A DNA stretch of 64,000 nt, from contig CANLRB010000012.1 in the NCBI GenBank assembly GCA_947493455.1, forward strand, positions 62,001 through 126,000, in the 5' to 3' direction. The position numbers were made by a program, and so were the translations under genes. Within the stretch, counting starts at the first letter, position 1. Every line of letters begins with the position of its first letter. The notes under the pieces were generated by a model that ran no database searches, had not been told where the DNA came from, and saw nothing but the letters and a program-made list of their open reading frames with translations. Below are positions 1-6,691 of this stretch, in pieces. Source of the stretch: an uncultured Pseudoalteromonas sp. GTDB lineage: Bacteria > Pseudomonadota > Gammaproteobacteria > Enterobacterales > Alteromonadaceae.

Positions 1-438
1 TATTTCCGTAGCCTCATAAAATTTATTCCTAAAGTATGGTGTCTTACCCTTGATGATTAACAGGCTATATAGTCGAACCAGTGTAAATTGATGGTATAAA
101 ACAGGTAGCTGACACGGTAATTGGCTTAGGAGCATCCTCCTAAGGGCAAGATCTAAGGTTACACTATCTGCCAGATTTGAAGCATCATCCTGCAACGCAT
201 ACATATTATTGAGAATACGATTAACATCCGCGTCACTTGCTTCAACAGCATTTTGACTTTCCTCAACTTGAAATAACCATTCAATCAATAAAAATGACAA
301 CCAAGGCATTTTATGAGCTTCAGTAAAACCTTCAGCTACAGGTCTGGCTAATCGATTAATCTCAGCGCGAATAACTGATTCTTTTTTGTAATTTTTTAAC
401 GAATTTCTAATTCGTGCAGATTTGTTTGAAAAAGACAT
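1..438 (-). CDS. Hypothetical protein, C-terminus outside window
   Basis: The reading frame is open for 146 codons from an ATG at 438 and runs off the left edge without a stop. I do not recognise the family. The visible protein starts MSFSNKSARIR, has a basic N-terminus, and is then mostly helical with several Leu-rich, Trp-containing segments (for example MPWLSFLLIEWLF near residue 45). I see no signal peptide or clear transmembrane segment. The ATG lies 3 bases after the stop of the upstream 109-codon gene, so the two are probably co-transcribed and translationally coupled. It lies inside the mobile island, so an accessory role such as phage defence is possible, but nothing in the visible part proves it. 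Confidence 0.6.
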   Translation of the reverse strand, partial: MSFSNKSARIRNSLKNYKKESVIRAEINRLARPVAEGFTEAHKMPWLSFLLIEWLFQVEESQNAVEASDADVNRILNNMYALQDDASNLADSVTLDLALRRMLLSQLPCQLPVLYHQFTLVRLYSLLIIKGKTPYFRNKFYEATEI

Positions 439-441
439 ATT

Positions 442-771
442 TTAATATTCAACAAGTTCACCGCGAAAGGTGACTTGAAACCACATAGAAAGGGAATAAC
501 CGACCATCAGAGATTTAAGCGCATCGCGGACGTTATCATCAAGGCGGAGTTTGTATTCGATTACCCGGAGTAGATCGATTTGTTTAATATTGCTACCAGC
601 TTCGATACCTATGCGGGCCGCTATTGCTTGGGCGATGTCATCACCCAGTTGGCACATATTTATAAGAGTTGTGTTAGGGTTTGGCGAAAAGTTTCTTTCA
701 GCACTTTCGGCTAACTTAAAAAGCCAATCAAGATGTCTATTTAAAAAATCGAAGTTGCTCGTTTGATCCAT
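442..771 (-). CDS. HsdR N-terminal-domain-like protein, short
   Basis: A 109-residue protein resembling the N-terminal helical domain (DUF4145-like) of type I restriction R subunits. The order NFDFL..H...L..LA.SAER.F, then PNTTLI....LGDDIAQAIAARIGI, then DLLRVIEYKLRL follows that family. The C-terminal piece ALKSL..GYSLSMWFQVTFRG matches the helix that normally follows the GN.A.H segment, but that segment is missing, as if about 25 residues were deleted in frame. No nuclease or helicase motifs follow; the protein stops at 442. A good ribosome site (AAGGGA) precedes the ATG at 771. It may be a decayed hsdR remnant or a free-standing domain kept with the downstream gene. The family call is from memory of the motif and is moderately sure. 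Confidence 0.55.
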   Translation of the reverse strand: MDQTSNFDFLNRHLDWLFKLAESAERNFSPNPNTTLINMCQLGDDIAQAIAARIGIEAGSNIKQIDLLRVIEYKLRLDDNVRDALKSLMVGYSLSMWFQVTFRGELVEY

Positions 772-900
772 CTTTAGTCCCTTGTTAACTATACTCCTAG
801 GTAAGCACTTGTAGGCGTCTAACGACTACGAAAGTGCTTTCAAAAGCTAGCATTTTTGAGACAATTTGTCAGTAACTTAATGTTAGTAAAGGTGATTTTT

Positions 901-1137
901 ATGGGGTTGTTTAGCTTCTTGTTTGGTTCTGACGATTCAATTTCTAATAGTGAACCAAGTGTAAATATAGATGGTTCACCAATGTGTGGCTGTATTGATA
1001 TAAATGGAAACCCATTTGGAGTGACGTCCACAGATGATGGTATCGATCTTAACTCTTGTTTTGATAATAATTTTTCTAGTTCGGATACCTTTGACAGCTT
1101 TGATGATTCAAGTTGTGGCGGGTTTGATGATTGGTAA
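901..1137 (+). CDS. Small acidic Ser/Asp/Cys-rich protein
   Basis: A 78-residue protein starting at the ATG at 901, which is preceded by an AAGGTGAT ribosome site; an upstream in-frame ATG at 856 lacks one. The N-terminus MGLFSFLFG is hydrophobic. The middle has a short repeat-like pattern (VNIDGSPMCGCIDINGNPFG), and the tail is very acidic and rich in Ser, Phe and Asp with a CGGFDDW end. There are four cysteines. I recognise no domain. Small MGLF.FLFG proteins with acidic tails occur on mobile elements, which is only a loose similarity. It is divergent from the HsdR-like gene at 771 and upstream of the 128-codon gene. Confidence 0.5.
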   Translation: MGLFSFLFGSDDSISNSEPSVNIDGSPMCGCIDINGNPFGVTSTDDGIDLNSCFDNNFSSSDTFDSFDDSSCGGFDDW

Positions 1138-1189
1138 TTTTACCTAGCGTCGAACCTTGTTACTTATAGGTCAACTACTATGAGTAACA

Positions 1190-1576
1190 ATGATGACAGA
1201 TACAATTGAGTTTTTTAAACGCTACACGCGCCAATCACGTAGCCCTTGGGCAGATGTTTCACGCGTGGTTATGATGTTTCAACCTGACTCGAAACAGGGC
1301 ATTTACCTGCACTTGGGTGAATCGGGTATTAATGGTGTTTCTCTCAGTAAAGAACTACAGTCTAGACTACCAAAGGCTTTACAAAGCCAATACATTGAAG
1401 CGAGTGATATAGACGTTGTATTACATCTATTTGAGACAGAGATCTCAGGCTACTGTAATGACAACGTAAGCATTAGAGTTTTCAAACGAATATTCTTGGT
1501 AGATCAGCGAGGATTCTTTTCTGACGAGTCTAAAGCCGTATGGGAGGAATCATATCAGCAATTTTTAGCTAGTTAA
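1190..1576 (+). CDS. Hypothetical protein of mobile island
   Basis: A 128-residue soluble protein with no domain I recognise; it begins MMTDTIEFFKRY and could equally start at the second Met (1193). Alternating beta and helix-like stretches (RVVMMFQ, GIYLHLGESG, DVVLHLFET) suggest a compact alpha/beta fold. No strong ribosome site lies before 1190 or 1193. The TAGGT at 1167 instead fits an ATG at 1180 that opens a nine-codon frame ending at 1209, so start-site overlap or coupling is possible. A clear rho-independent terminator follows 13 bases after the stop. Confidence 0.5.
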   Translation: MMTDTIEFFKRYTRQSRSPWADVSRVVMMFQPDSKQGIYLHLGESGINGVSLSKELQSRLPKALQSQYIEASDIDVVLHLFETEISGYCNDNVSIRVFKRIFLVDQRGFFSDESKAVWEESYQQFLAS

Positions 1577-1588
1577 TAAACTAGCATC

Positions 1589-1612
1589 GCCGCCCTGTTT
1601 GGGCGGTTTTTT
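1589..1612 (+). terminator. Rho-independent terminator
   Basis: A GC-rich hairpin (CCGCCC, loop TGTTT, GGGCGG) is followed by six T on the plus strand. It ends the transcript of the 1190-1576 gene and separates it from the convergent small gene at 1621-1728. Confidence 0.85.
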
Positions 1613-1620
1613 ACTAGGAG

Positions 1621-1728
1621 TTATTTAGCTTTAGAATTAGCACGGCGAGCTTCTACCTTTCTACGTGCCACTGACGCAGCCGCACTTGCACGAGCTGCTG
1701 CTCTTATTTTCTTTTGTTGTTCGCTCAT
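1621..1728 (-). CDS. 35-residue basic Ala/Arg-rich protein
   Basis: A short frame encodes a 35-residue protein that begins MSEQQKKIRAAARAS and ends RANSKAK. It is almost entirely Ala, Arg, Lys, Ser, Gln and Glu, and is predicted to form one amphipathic, highly basic helix. Its start is well supported by an AGGAGA ribosome site six bases before the ATG. It lies 39 bases downstream of the membrane-sensor gene on the same strand, so it is probably the last gene of that transcript. I know no named family; nucleic-acid or ribosome binding would fit the charge but is inference. Confidence 0.6.
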   Translation of the reverse strand: MSEQQKKIRAAARASAAASVARRKVEARRANSKAK

Positions 1729-1767
1729 AATCAATCTCCTATAAGATTGGTCTTATCATAACTAAAT

Positions 1768-3267
1768 TTAGTCGTTAGTGCTAGATTTATCTGCCTTACG
1801 CTCTTCTACAATAGCAATACTATCGAAATGAGTATAAGCCATTCTTGCAATCACTAAACGTAAGGGTCTAGTAAAATCTGCAAAAAACTCAAAGTTTTTC
1901 TTTTCTCCTGCAAAAATATCTTCTGTATTTCTGTATATGTTAATAACACCTAGAAAGCGATCTATGTCTTCTTTGTGCTCTTGGCTAAGCTTATAGTGTC
2001 TAGTAGCGACAGGTAAACTAACGATAGACCGACCTTTCGTGTCATTCTTAAAGTAATCAATAACCGAATTTTGTATATCTTCACTATAGTAACTGGCAGC
2101 CCTAGCCTCTTTGACTGTATTACTTATAAACTGCTCATCCCCTTTAACAATAGATTTTGGCGCTCCTATTACATTGTAGTTAGTAACATCTTTATTCTCT
2201 TCCCAATACACAGGCATTATAGCATTTTCAACTGTTTCATCAGCTTCAAACACAAGTGGCTTAATATGACCCTCCCTATCAATTTCAAACAAATCTGCAT
2301 TATTTAATTTATCTTCTTTTTGCTCCACATTGATACTATAGCGCTCATCTATGTATAGTTTGAAATACGGTTTAGCACCAAAAGGAATAGCAAAACGAAG
2401 AGCCTCTGTTGTATGAGTTTCTTCAAAGTGCGAACAGATAGCATCGTCAGATTTCAAACATAACATTAAGTTTGCTCGATACTTAACAGCAGTTTTTTCT
2501 GATGGATCAACATTATCATATGCTTGAGCTAGTCTGCCCAGCGCCATTAAACTACACCTAATAATTACTCTCTGTTCTTCAAGAATCTTTTCGCCTTCTT
2601 GTATAGGTTTAGGTGGTAAAGATTCATCCAATAACGAAGTATACCTATCACTCATTTCTTGAAACATATCCTCAACTATATCTGAATAATCAGCGAGTTT
2701 TTTAGCGAAATAAGGAGGAGGAGCTATTTGAATAGCGAGTCTGAGCTTTTCTGATTGATCATTTTCATGTTTCTCTCTCTCATTTTTTAATTTGACTGAG
2801 TGAGTACCATGTAAAATATAAAACAACACAATAAGTATAATCCCCACACTTATTGCCGCAAAATTTGGGAGATTATCTGCACACTGTGTTTCTGTTAAAT
2901 GACATTGAATAGCACTATTTATGTCTGTAGACATAATTGAAACATAAGCACCTGCTAATATTGCAGAGACAGTCAATAACTGCGCAAAAAGGTGGCTACC
3001 AGTAAATTTTTGAACAGGGTAATTCGAATACCACTTAGTATTAGAACAATAATATAAAGCAATAATTAAAAGTATGAATTTTAATAAGCTGCCCCATACT
3101 TTTTTTACAAACTCAATTGATAGTATTACATTTTCATGTAGCGTGAACGATGTGACAACATCGTAAGTCAGAAGTGCCAGATAACAAGTAGCAGCTAGAC
3201 AAATGATTAAGTTAAGAATTGACCTAGCATTTTTGTCATTCCAAATTTTCACTAAACCACCATCCAT
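1768..3267 (-). CDS. Membrane protein with C-terminal GAF-like domain
   Basis: A 499-residue protein if started at the ATG at 3267, which has a GGAGGAG ribosome site; an upstream in-frame ATG at 3291 is less well placed. Four hydrophobic segments lie near residues 16-35, 57-75, 93-112 and 138-156. The second and third are separated by a short basic loop, and the third and fourth by a Cys-containing loop. A charged helical linker follows. The last 100 residues have the pattern of a GAF sensor domain: RSIVSLPV, then GVINIYRNTEDIF, then FEFFADFTRPLRLVIARMAY. This suggests a membrane-anchored small-molecule sensor. No effector domain is evident. It lies in the island with the 35-codon gene downstream. 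The GAF assignment is inferred from pattern only. Confidence 0.6.
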   Translation of the reverse strand: MDGGLVKIWNDKNARSILNLIICLAATCYLALLTYDVVTSFTLHENVILSIEFVKKVWGSLLKFILLIIALYYCSNTKWYSNYPVQKFTGSHLFAQLLTVSAILAGAYVSIMSTDINSAIQCHLTETQCADNLPNFAAISVGIILIVLFYILHGTHSVKLKNEREKHENDQSEKLRLAIQIAPPPYFAKKLADYSDIVEDMFQEMSDRYTSLLDESLPPKPIQEGEKILEEQRVIIRCSLMALGRLAQAYDNVDPSEKTAVKYRANLMLCLKSDDAICSHFEETHTTEALRFAIPFGAKPYFKLYIDERYSINVEQKEDKLNNADLFEIDREGHIKPLVFEADETVENAIMPVYWEENKDVTNYNVIGAPKSIVKGDEQFISNTVKEARAASYYSEDIQNSVIDYFKNDTKGRSIVSLPVATRHYKLSQEHKEDIDRFLGVINIYRNTEDIFAGEKKNFEFFADFTRPLRLVIARMAYTHFDSIAIVEERKADKSSTND

Positions 3268-3526
3268 TAACGTCTCCTCCCTCATTTTCATATTGTGAAC
3301 ACGTAATCATATCACAGCTATATGTAACACTATAATTTTAAAAGTAAATTAATAATTAGAATTTCCCTCTTAGGGTACTATATATAAGTACAGGTTACTT
3401 TTGCGGCTTTTGCAGGCTGCGGCTCATTCAAACTTGAATGACTTACTAAAGCTGGGTATGCAAACCTCAGCACCTTTTGAGCTTTCGATGGCGGTATGCC
3501 TTGATTGTCTCTCCCTGATACAAAAT

Positions 3527-3564
3527 AAAGGCAGGGGTACGGAATATCGTACTACCTGCCTTTT
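3527..3564. terminator. Bidirectional hairpin terminator
   Basis: The arms AAAGGCAGG and CCTGCCTTT, extended inward by GTACG and CGTAC, form a long stem. A T-rich tail follows on the minus strand (TTTATTTTG) and a short T run on the plus strand. It lies 14 bases beyond the stop of the 3579-4346 gene and most likely ends that minus-strand transcript. Confidence 0.65.
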
Positions 3565-3578
3565 CCCACTCTATGGAC

Positions 3579-4346
3579 TTAATAAGCCCAAAATGATTCG
3601 TATAACTCCGCTGTAAGCTGCTTGCTATAAACATACTTGATGTGCTCTTCAAAGAATGATCGTTCAAGATTGTTTTCTGGTTCATCAAAAAGCTTGTTGT
3701 GAATGCGCTCAACATCTTTGATGTATTTACGTTTATGGCTAATCATCAAGATTTTGTTCACTTTCTTTTCTTCGACAATCGCGGTTTTGTAGCGTCGGAT
3801 AATGTCTAAACGATACGGGATTGTTTTTGAAGAGCACTCAATCTCAAGACCGATTAACTCTTCACCATCATAAACAATGGCGTCAAGGCGGCGCTTTCGC
3901 CCAGTTCCATCTTTGCTTTGTTCTGATTCGTTAATAAAGAACTGATACTCTCCTGACTTTACACCTCTAGCAACAAGGTATTGAACCATCAAATCATGGT
4001 TTAATTCTTTTTTAGGAAAACTAGAAGGCTTAACACCATATTTGAAGTTTTGCTGATGGAAATCTTCCAACAGGCGCAGACCTGCTGGTTTTAATATAAA
4101 TACCCTTTTATCTCGGCAAGAATAGACTGGCACTTCAGAGACAGCACCCTCATTTACATATCGACGAAGCATTCTATTCACAACAGAACGGTCAAGCCCC
4201 CACAGTGCGACTAATACCGATGGGCTGGTATATCCCCAACGGAGTAACCAATCAAGCATACAGTACAGTTTTGCTTGATGCCTTGCTTGTGTTGATTTTG
4301 ACTGAATGTATCTCGATAAGATACCTCGTTCATATACTGTGATCAT
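3579..4346 (-). CDS. Replication-relaxation / MobC-like protein
   Basis: A 255-residue protein with an N-terminal winged-helix pattern (residues about 25-95: LDWLLRWGYTSPSVLVALWGLDRSVVNRMLRRYVNEG, broken here into helix, turn and recognition helix). The C-terminal half has the signature RRLDAIVYDGEELIGLEIE, then SSK, then Y.R.I.RY, which resembles the PD-(D/E)XK-like core of replication-relaxation family proteins. Such proteins act with plasmid or integrative-element replication and mobilisation, probably by binding the origin. The palindrome-rich region directly upstream (4347-4982) would be a natural target. The family is recognised from motif layout; catalytic activity is uncertain because the usual lysine of the core is not in the classic place. 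Confidence 0.6.
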   Translation of the reverse strand: MITVYERGILSRYIQSKSTQARHQAKLYCMLDWLLRWGYTSPSVLVALWGLDRSVVNRMLRRYVNEGAVSEVPVYSCRDKRVFILKPAGLRLLEDFHQQNFKYGVKPSSFPKKELNHDLMVQYLVARGVKSGEYQFFINESEQSKDGTGRKRRLDAIVYDGEELIGLEIECSSKTIPYRLDIIRRYKTAIVEEKKVNKILMISHKRKYIKDVERIHNKLFDEPENNLERSFFEEHIKYVYSKQLTAELYESFWAY

Positions 4347-4567
4347 AAAACATTCCTTTGCTTCTTTTATTTAATTAAGTAACGGCAAGGTATGCGAATT
4401 ACCTTAAATTAGGACACCTGAGACTGATTTTTTGCAGGCAATCAGAAGAAGGTAAGAGAAACTAGCGTTTTAAACAGAACAAGAAAGAGGACAATCACTA
4501 ACTCCTTGTTTCCATTGATACATCAACTACAACTACGGCATTGATTCCATCACTGACGTTACCGATT

Positions 4568-4678
4568 AGCGCATCTCCACTTACCCTACGGGAGCGGAGC
4601 AACCCGCTTCGGGAAACTTCGAAGGTAAATACACCGAACCAGGTTGCTCCGCTCGCCTATGGCGGCTTGAGATGCGCT
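4568..4678. repeat. Nested inverted repeat (cruciform-capable)
   Basis: An outer pair AGCGCATCTC (4568-4577) and GAGATGCGCT (4669-4678) encloses a perfect 13-base pair GAGCGGAGCAACC (4592-4604) and GGTTGCTCCGCTC (4642-4654). Inside that sit small hairpins (CCCG-CTT-CGGG at 4603-4613 and CTTCGAAG). Without a T run it is not a terminator. Confidence 0.75.
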
Positions 4679-4814
4679 TTTACATTTTTCAAATGGCTCT
4701 CGCTGCAAAATCAACTACGTTATTTTTTGCTAACGCGACTTGTTGTTTAACTGCGTTAAAGTTTTTATATTCATTGTGCTTCGCCCAATGAGCTTATGAA
4801 GCTTTTCAAGTTCT

Positions 4815-4867
4815 ACTTACTAAAAAACACTTTCCCCTTTAAAAGGGGAAAGTGTTTTTTAGTAAGT
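4815..4867. repeat. 53-base perfect palindrome
   Basis: Two perfectly complementary 26-base arms flank a single A at 4841. The core is CCCCTTT-A-AAAGGGG, extended by AAACACTTT-type sequence and A/T tracts out to ACTTACT and AGTAAGT. It lies 115 bases before the RepA-like start codon. Stem plus flanking T tracts on both strands would work as a bidirectional terminator, yet the extension to 26 paired bases is longer than termination needs. Confidence 0.9.
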
Positions 4868-4982
4868 TTCATTGATGCGAATTTTGGTGATTTTTATGAA
4901 AGATTGTTCGAATCAGAATAATTTGCACAACCCAATCTTAGGTATTGGCTCACAACAATTATTATTTTTAGTAAGGAAAAAA

Positions 4983-5798
4983 ATGAGCCAATTATCTTTT
5001 GATTTTGATGAGCACCAAGAATCCAGCATACCTAAAACTTCGAGTGTTGGAGAGTGCATCAACACGATATTGTCGGCGGATATCGAACCACCCAATATTA
5101 TAGTTCCAAACTTTTTAGTGTCTGGTGAAGCCACTATGCTCGCTGCATTAGCTGGAGGGGCAAAGACAATCACAACACAGTATATTGCAGCATGTGTTGC
5201 TACAGGTACACCTTGCTTTGGTATGCCTGTAACTAAGCCTCAGCCTGTACTTTTCGTGGATTCAGAGCTTAGTAGGTATCAAATTCAGCAAAGGTTTAAA
5301 CTCATATATGAGTTTATAGGTAAAAAGCCAGCAAAAGGTTTTTTAAGAATCATTCACAAACGATCCTTTAAATCTGGTATGCCTGATCTTACTCATCCTG
5401 ACGGCTTCGAAAAACTGATGCCTGACATAGAGGCATCTCAAGTTGTTATATTAGACAACCTGTCATCTCTGTATCGCTCAGCTGAAGAGTTATCACAAAA
5501 TGACTGGAACTATTATAACGACTGCCTAGATGAACTAAGAGAGCTAAACAAAGCAGTTCTGGTACTTCACCACACCGATAAAGATTCAAGAAACTACCGT
5601 GGTCATTCTGAGATCGCACGTGCCATCGACAACGTGTTAATAGCGGTTAAAGATAAAAAACAAAGCACTGACTCTAAGTCTGTCATCAAGCTACGAAAGC
5701 CAAAAAGCAGACATGGTGCTAACAACGAAGAGCTTATGAACTTTGAGTTTGGTGATGTAGTGGGTAATGGTCACTTTCAGTTCAAAAGGATTAAATAA
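4983..5798 (+). CDS. RepA-like AAA ATPase
   Basis: A 271-residue RecA-fold ATPase of the AAA_25/RepA type, known as replicative helicases or initiators of plasmids and satellites. The ATG at 4983 has an AAGGA ribosome site; upstream in-frame ATGs at 4872 and 4875 lack one and would cross into the palindrome side. Visible features are a P-loop region around LAGGAKTITTQ, which is degenerate because the canonical GxxxxGK[ST] becomes AxxxGAKT. Next come VLFVDSEL, then Walker B VVILDNL, then sensor LVLHHTDKD followed by RGHSEIARAIDNV, which is characteristic of the family. The Walker A change could lower ATPase activity. A terminator follows at 5814. Family call is fairly sure; exact replication role is inferred. 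Confidence 0.7.
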   Translation: MSQLSFDFDEHQESSIPKTSSVGECINTILSADIEPPNIIVPNFLVSGEATMLAALAGGAKTITTQYIAACVATGTPCFGMPVTKPQPVLFVDSELSRYQIQQRFKLIYEFIGKKPAKGFLRIIHKRSFKSGMPDLTHPDGFEKLMPDIEASQVVILDNLSSLYRSAEELSQNDWNYYNDCLDELRELNKAVLVLHHTDKDSRNYRGHSEIARAIDNVLIAVKDKKQSTDSKSVIKLRKPKSRHGANNEELMNFEFGDVVGNGHFQFKRIK

Positions 5799-5813
5799 AA
5801 AATTATGCCAGAG

Positions 5814-5854
5814 AAGGAACTTAGTGCTGAGCTAACGCAGTGAAGTTCCTTTTT
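5814..5854 (+). terminator. Terminator after RepA-like gene
   Basis: The arms AAGGAACTT (5814-5822) and AAGTTCCTT (5843-5851), with a partly paired loop, are followed by a T run, 16 bases beyond the RepA-like stop codon. Confidence 0.75.
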
Positions 5855-5884
5855 ATAAATCATTTTTCATTTAAAATCAATATA

Positions 5885-6262
5885 CTAAAGATTTAAAAGA
5901 ATGACCTGATCAATTGAAAGATCCTTAAACTCAGTTCGTAAGTGATACTCAACAGGATCTACGTAAATTGTATCTGGGGCACGCCAATGATTATGACACT
6001 TTGCGCAAGAATTTGATTTAACGTATCGGTTTTCACCGCCACATCTTTGGCAGTAATTAACTGGTTTATACGTTATTTTTTCATCTATTTTTGCAGCTTC
6101 TCTCAGCTCTCTATTTTTAGCTAACACTAGCTTTTTGAGCTGTTGTTCTGGTGTTAATTTTTCAAAATCTTTTAACTTCTTTTTCTCAAGAGCACATGTT
6201 TTACATGCTCTACTAGAATATTTTTCAGTATCAGGGCCGTGTTTACAAGGGTTTCTGGGCAT
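5885..6262 (-). CDS. Zinc-ribbon hypothetical protein
   Basis: A 125-residue basic protein with two likely zinc sites. The first, near residues 6-23, has a C-x-H then C-x2-C arrangement (CKHG, CKTC). The second, near residues 72-92, is C-x2-CG then C-x2-CHNH (CQRCGG, CAKCHNH). A charged helical spacer of about 45 residues joins them. Such ribbons are common in phage and island DNA-associated proteins and in HNH-type nuclease relatives, but no complete nuclease motif can be read here. It is convergent with the RepA-like gene and divergent from the HTH gene at 6376. Confidence 0.55.
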   Translation of the reverse strand: MPRNPCKHGPDTEKYSSRACKTCALEKKKLKDFEKLTPEQQLKKLVLAKNRELREAAKIDEKITYKPVNYCQRCGGENRYVKSNSCAKCHNHWRAPDTIYVDPVEYHLRTEFKDLSIDQVILLNL

Positions 6263-6375
6263 GTTTTCAACCTAAAAAGATAACTCAACTATTTTACTAC
6301 TCAAATTATTTGGTAGGCAAAATTTTTTATACATTGACCGTGAATTTACATTTTAGGAAAAGCCACGAGGTCAAC

Positions 6376-6678
6376 ATGACAGATTTTTCAAAACTAGCAA
6401 CTTCACTTGAAAACGTGATGAACATAGATGAGCGAATCGTAAATGCGCTGGAACGAATCGACATATTAGAAGATGAAGTGAAGATACTTCGACAAATAGC
6501 AAAAGAAAGCTGGGTCACCCTAGAGAGAGCCGCTGATGAAATAGGGAAATCCCCCTCCGCAGTTCGTCAAATGATCAAAAACCCTAAAAAGATGATGGCA
6601 AAAGGCACTGTTTGGAAGCAGAAAGACAAAGGTGCTTCGATTTATATAAACCTCAAGGCATTTAGAGAAAAGATGTAG
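6376..6678 (+). CDS. Small helix-turn-helix protein, probable excisionase/regulator
   Basis: A 100-residue protein starting at the ATG at 6376 behind a GAGGT ribosome site. The first half is a charged coiled-coil-like helix (MNIDERIVNALERIDILEDEVKIL). The second half carries a winged-helix pattern typical of AlpA/Xis-type DNA binders: SWVTLERAADEIGKSPSAVRQ, then a wing with KGTVWKQKDKG. It ends 13 bases before the integrase start with no terminator between, so the two are probably co-transcribed. Excision control of the island is the natural guess from context, but a general regulator is possible. Confidence 0.6.
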   Translation: MTDFSKLATSLENVMNIDERIVNALERIDILEDEVKILRQIAKESWVTLERAADEIGKSPSAVRQMIKNPKKMMAKGTVWKQKDKGASIYINLKAFREKM

Positions 6679-6691
6679 GAGAATATTGAAT

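Larger units (their letters stand above)
4347..4982. other. Non-coding, repeat-rich region, candidate replication origin or oriT
   Basis: These 636 bases lie between two divergent replication or mobilisation genes and hold no convincing gene. They contain a nested inverted repeat (4568-4678) and a 53-base palindrome (4815-4867), listed separately. The inner part of the first repeat is clearly richer in G and C than the flanks. Position between a RepA-like ATPase and a replication-relaxation protein makes an origin or transfer origin the best guess, but no iterons were found. Confidence 0.45.

Noticed and set aside
3401-3616. Plus-strand 71-codon frame between the sensor and MobC-like genes
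   Set aside because: No ribosome site, it runs through a terminator hairpin and into the end of the opposite gene.
4541-4750. Plus-strand 69-codon frame across the nested inverted repeat
   Set aside because: It has no ribosome site, its sequence is dictated by the repeats, and the protein has no recognisable features.
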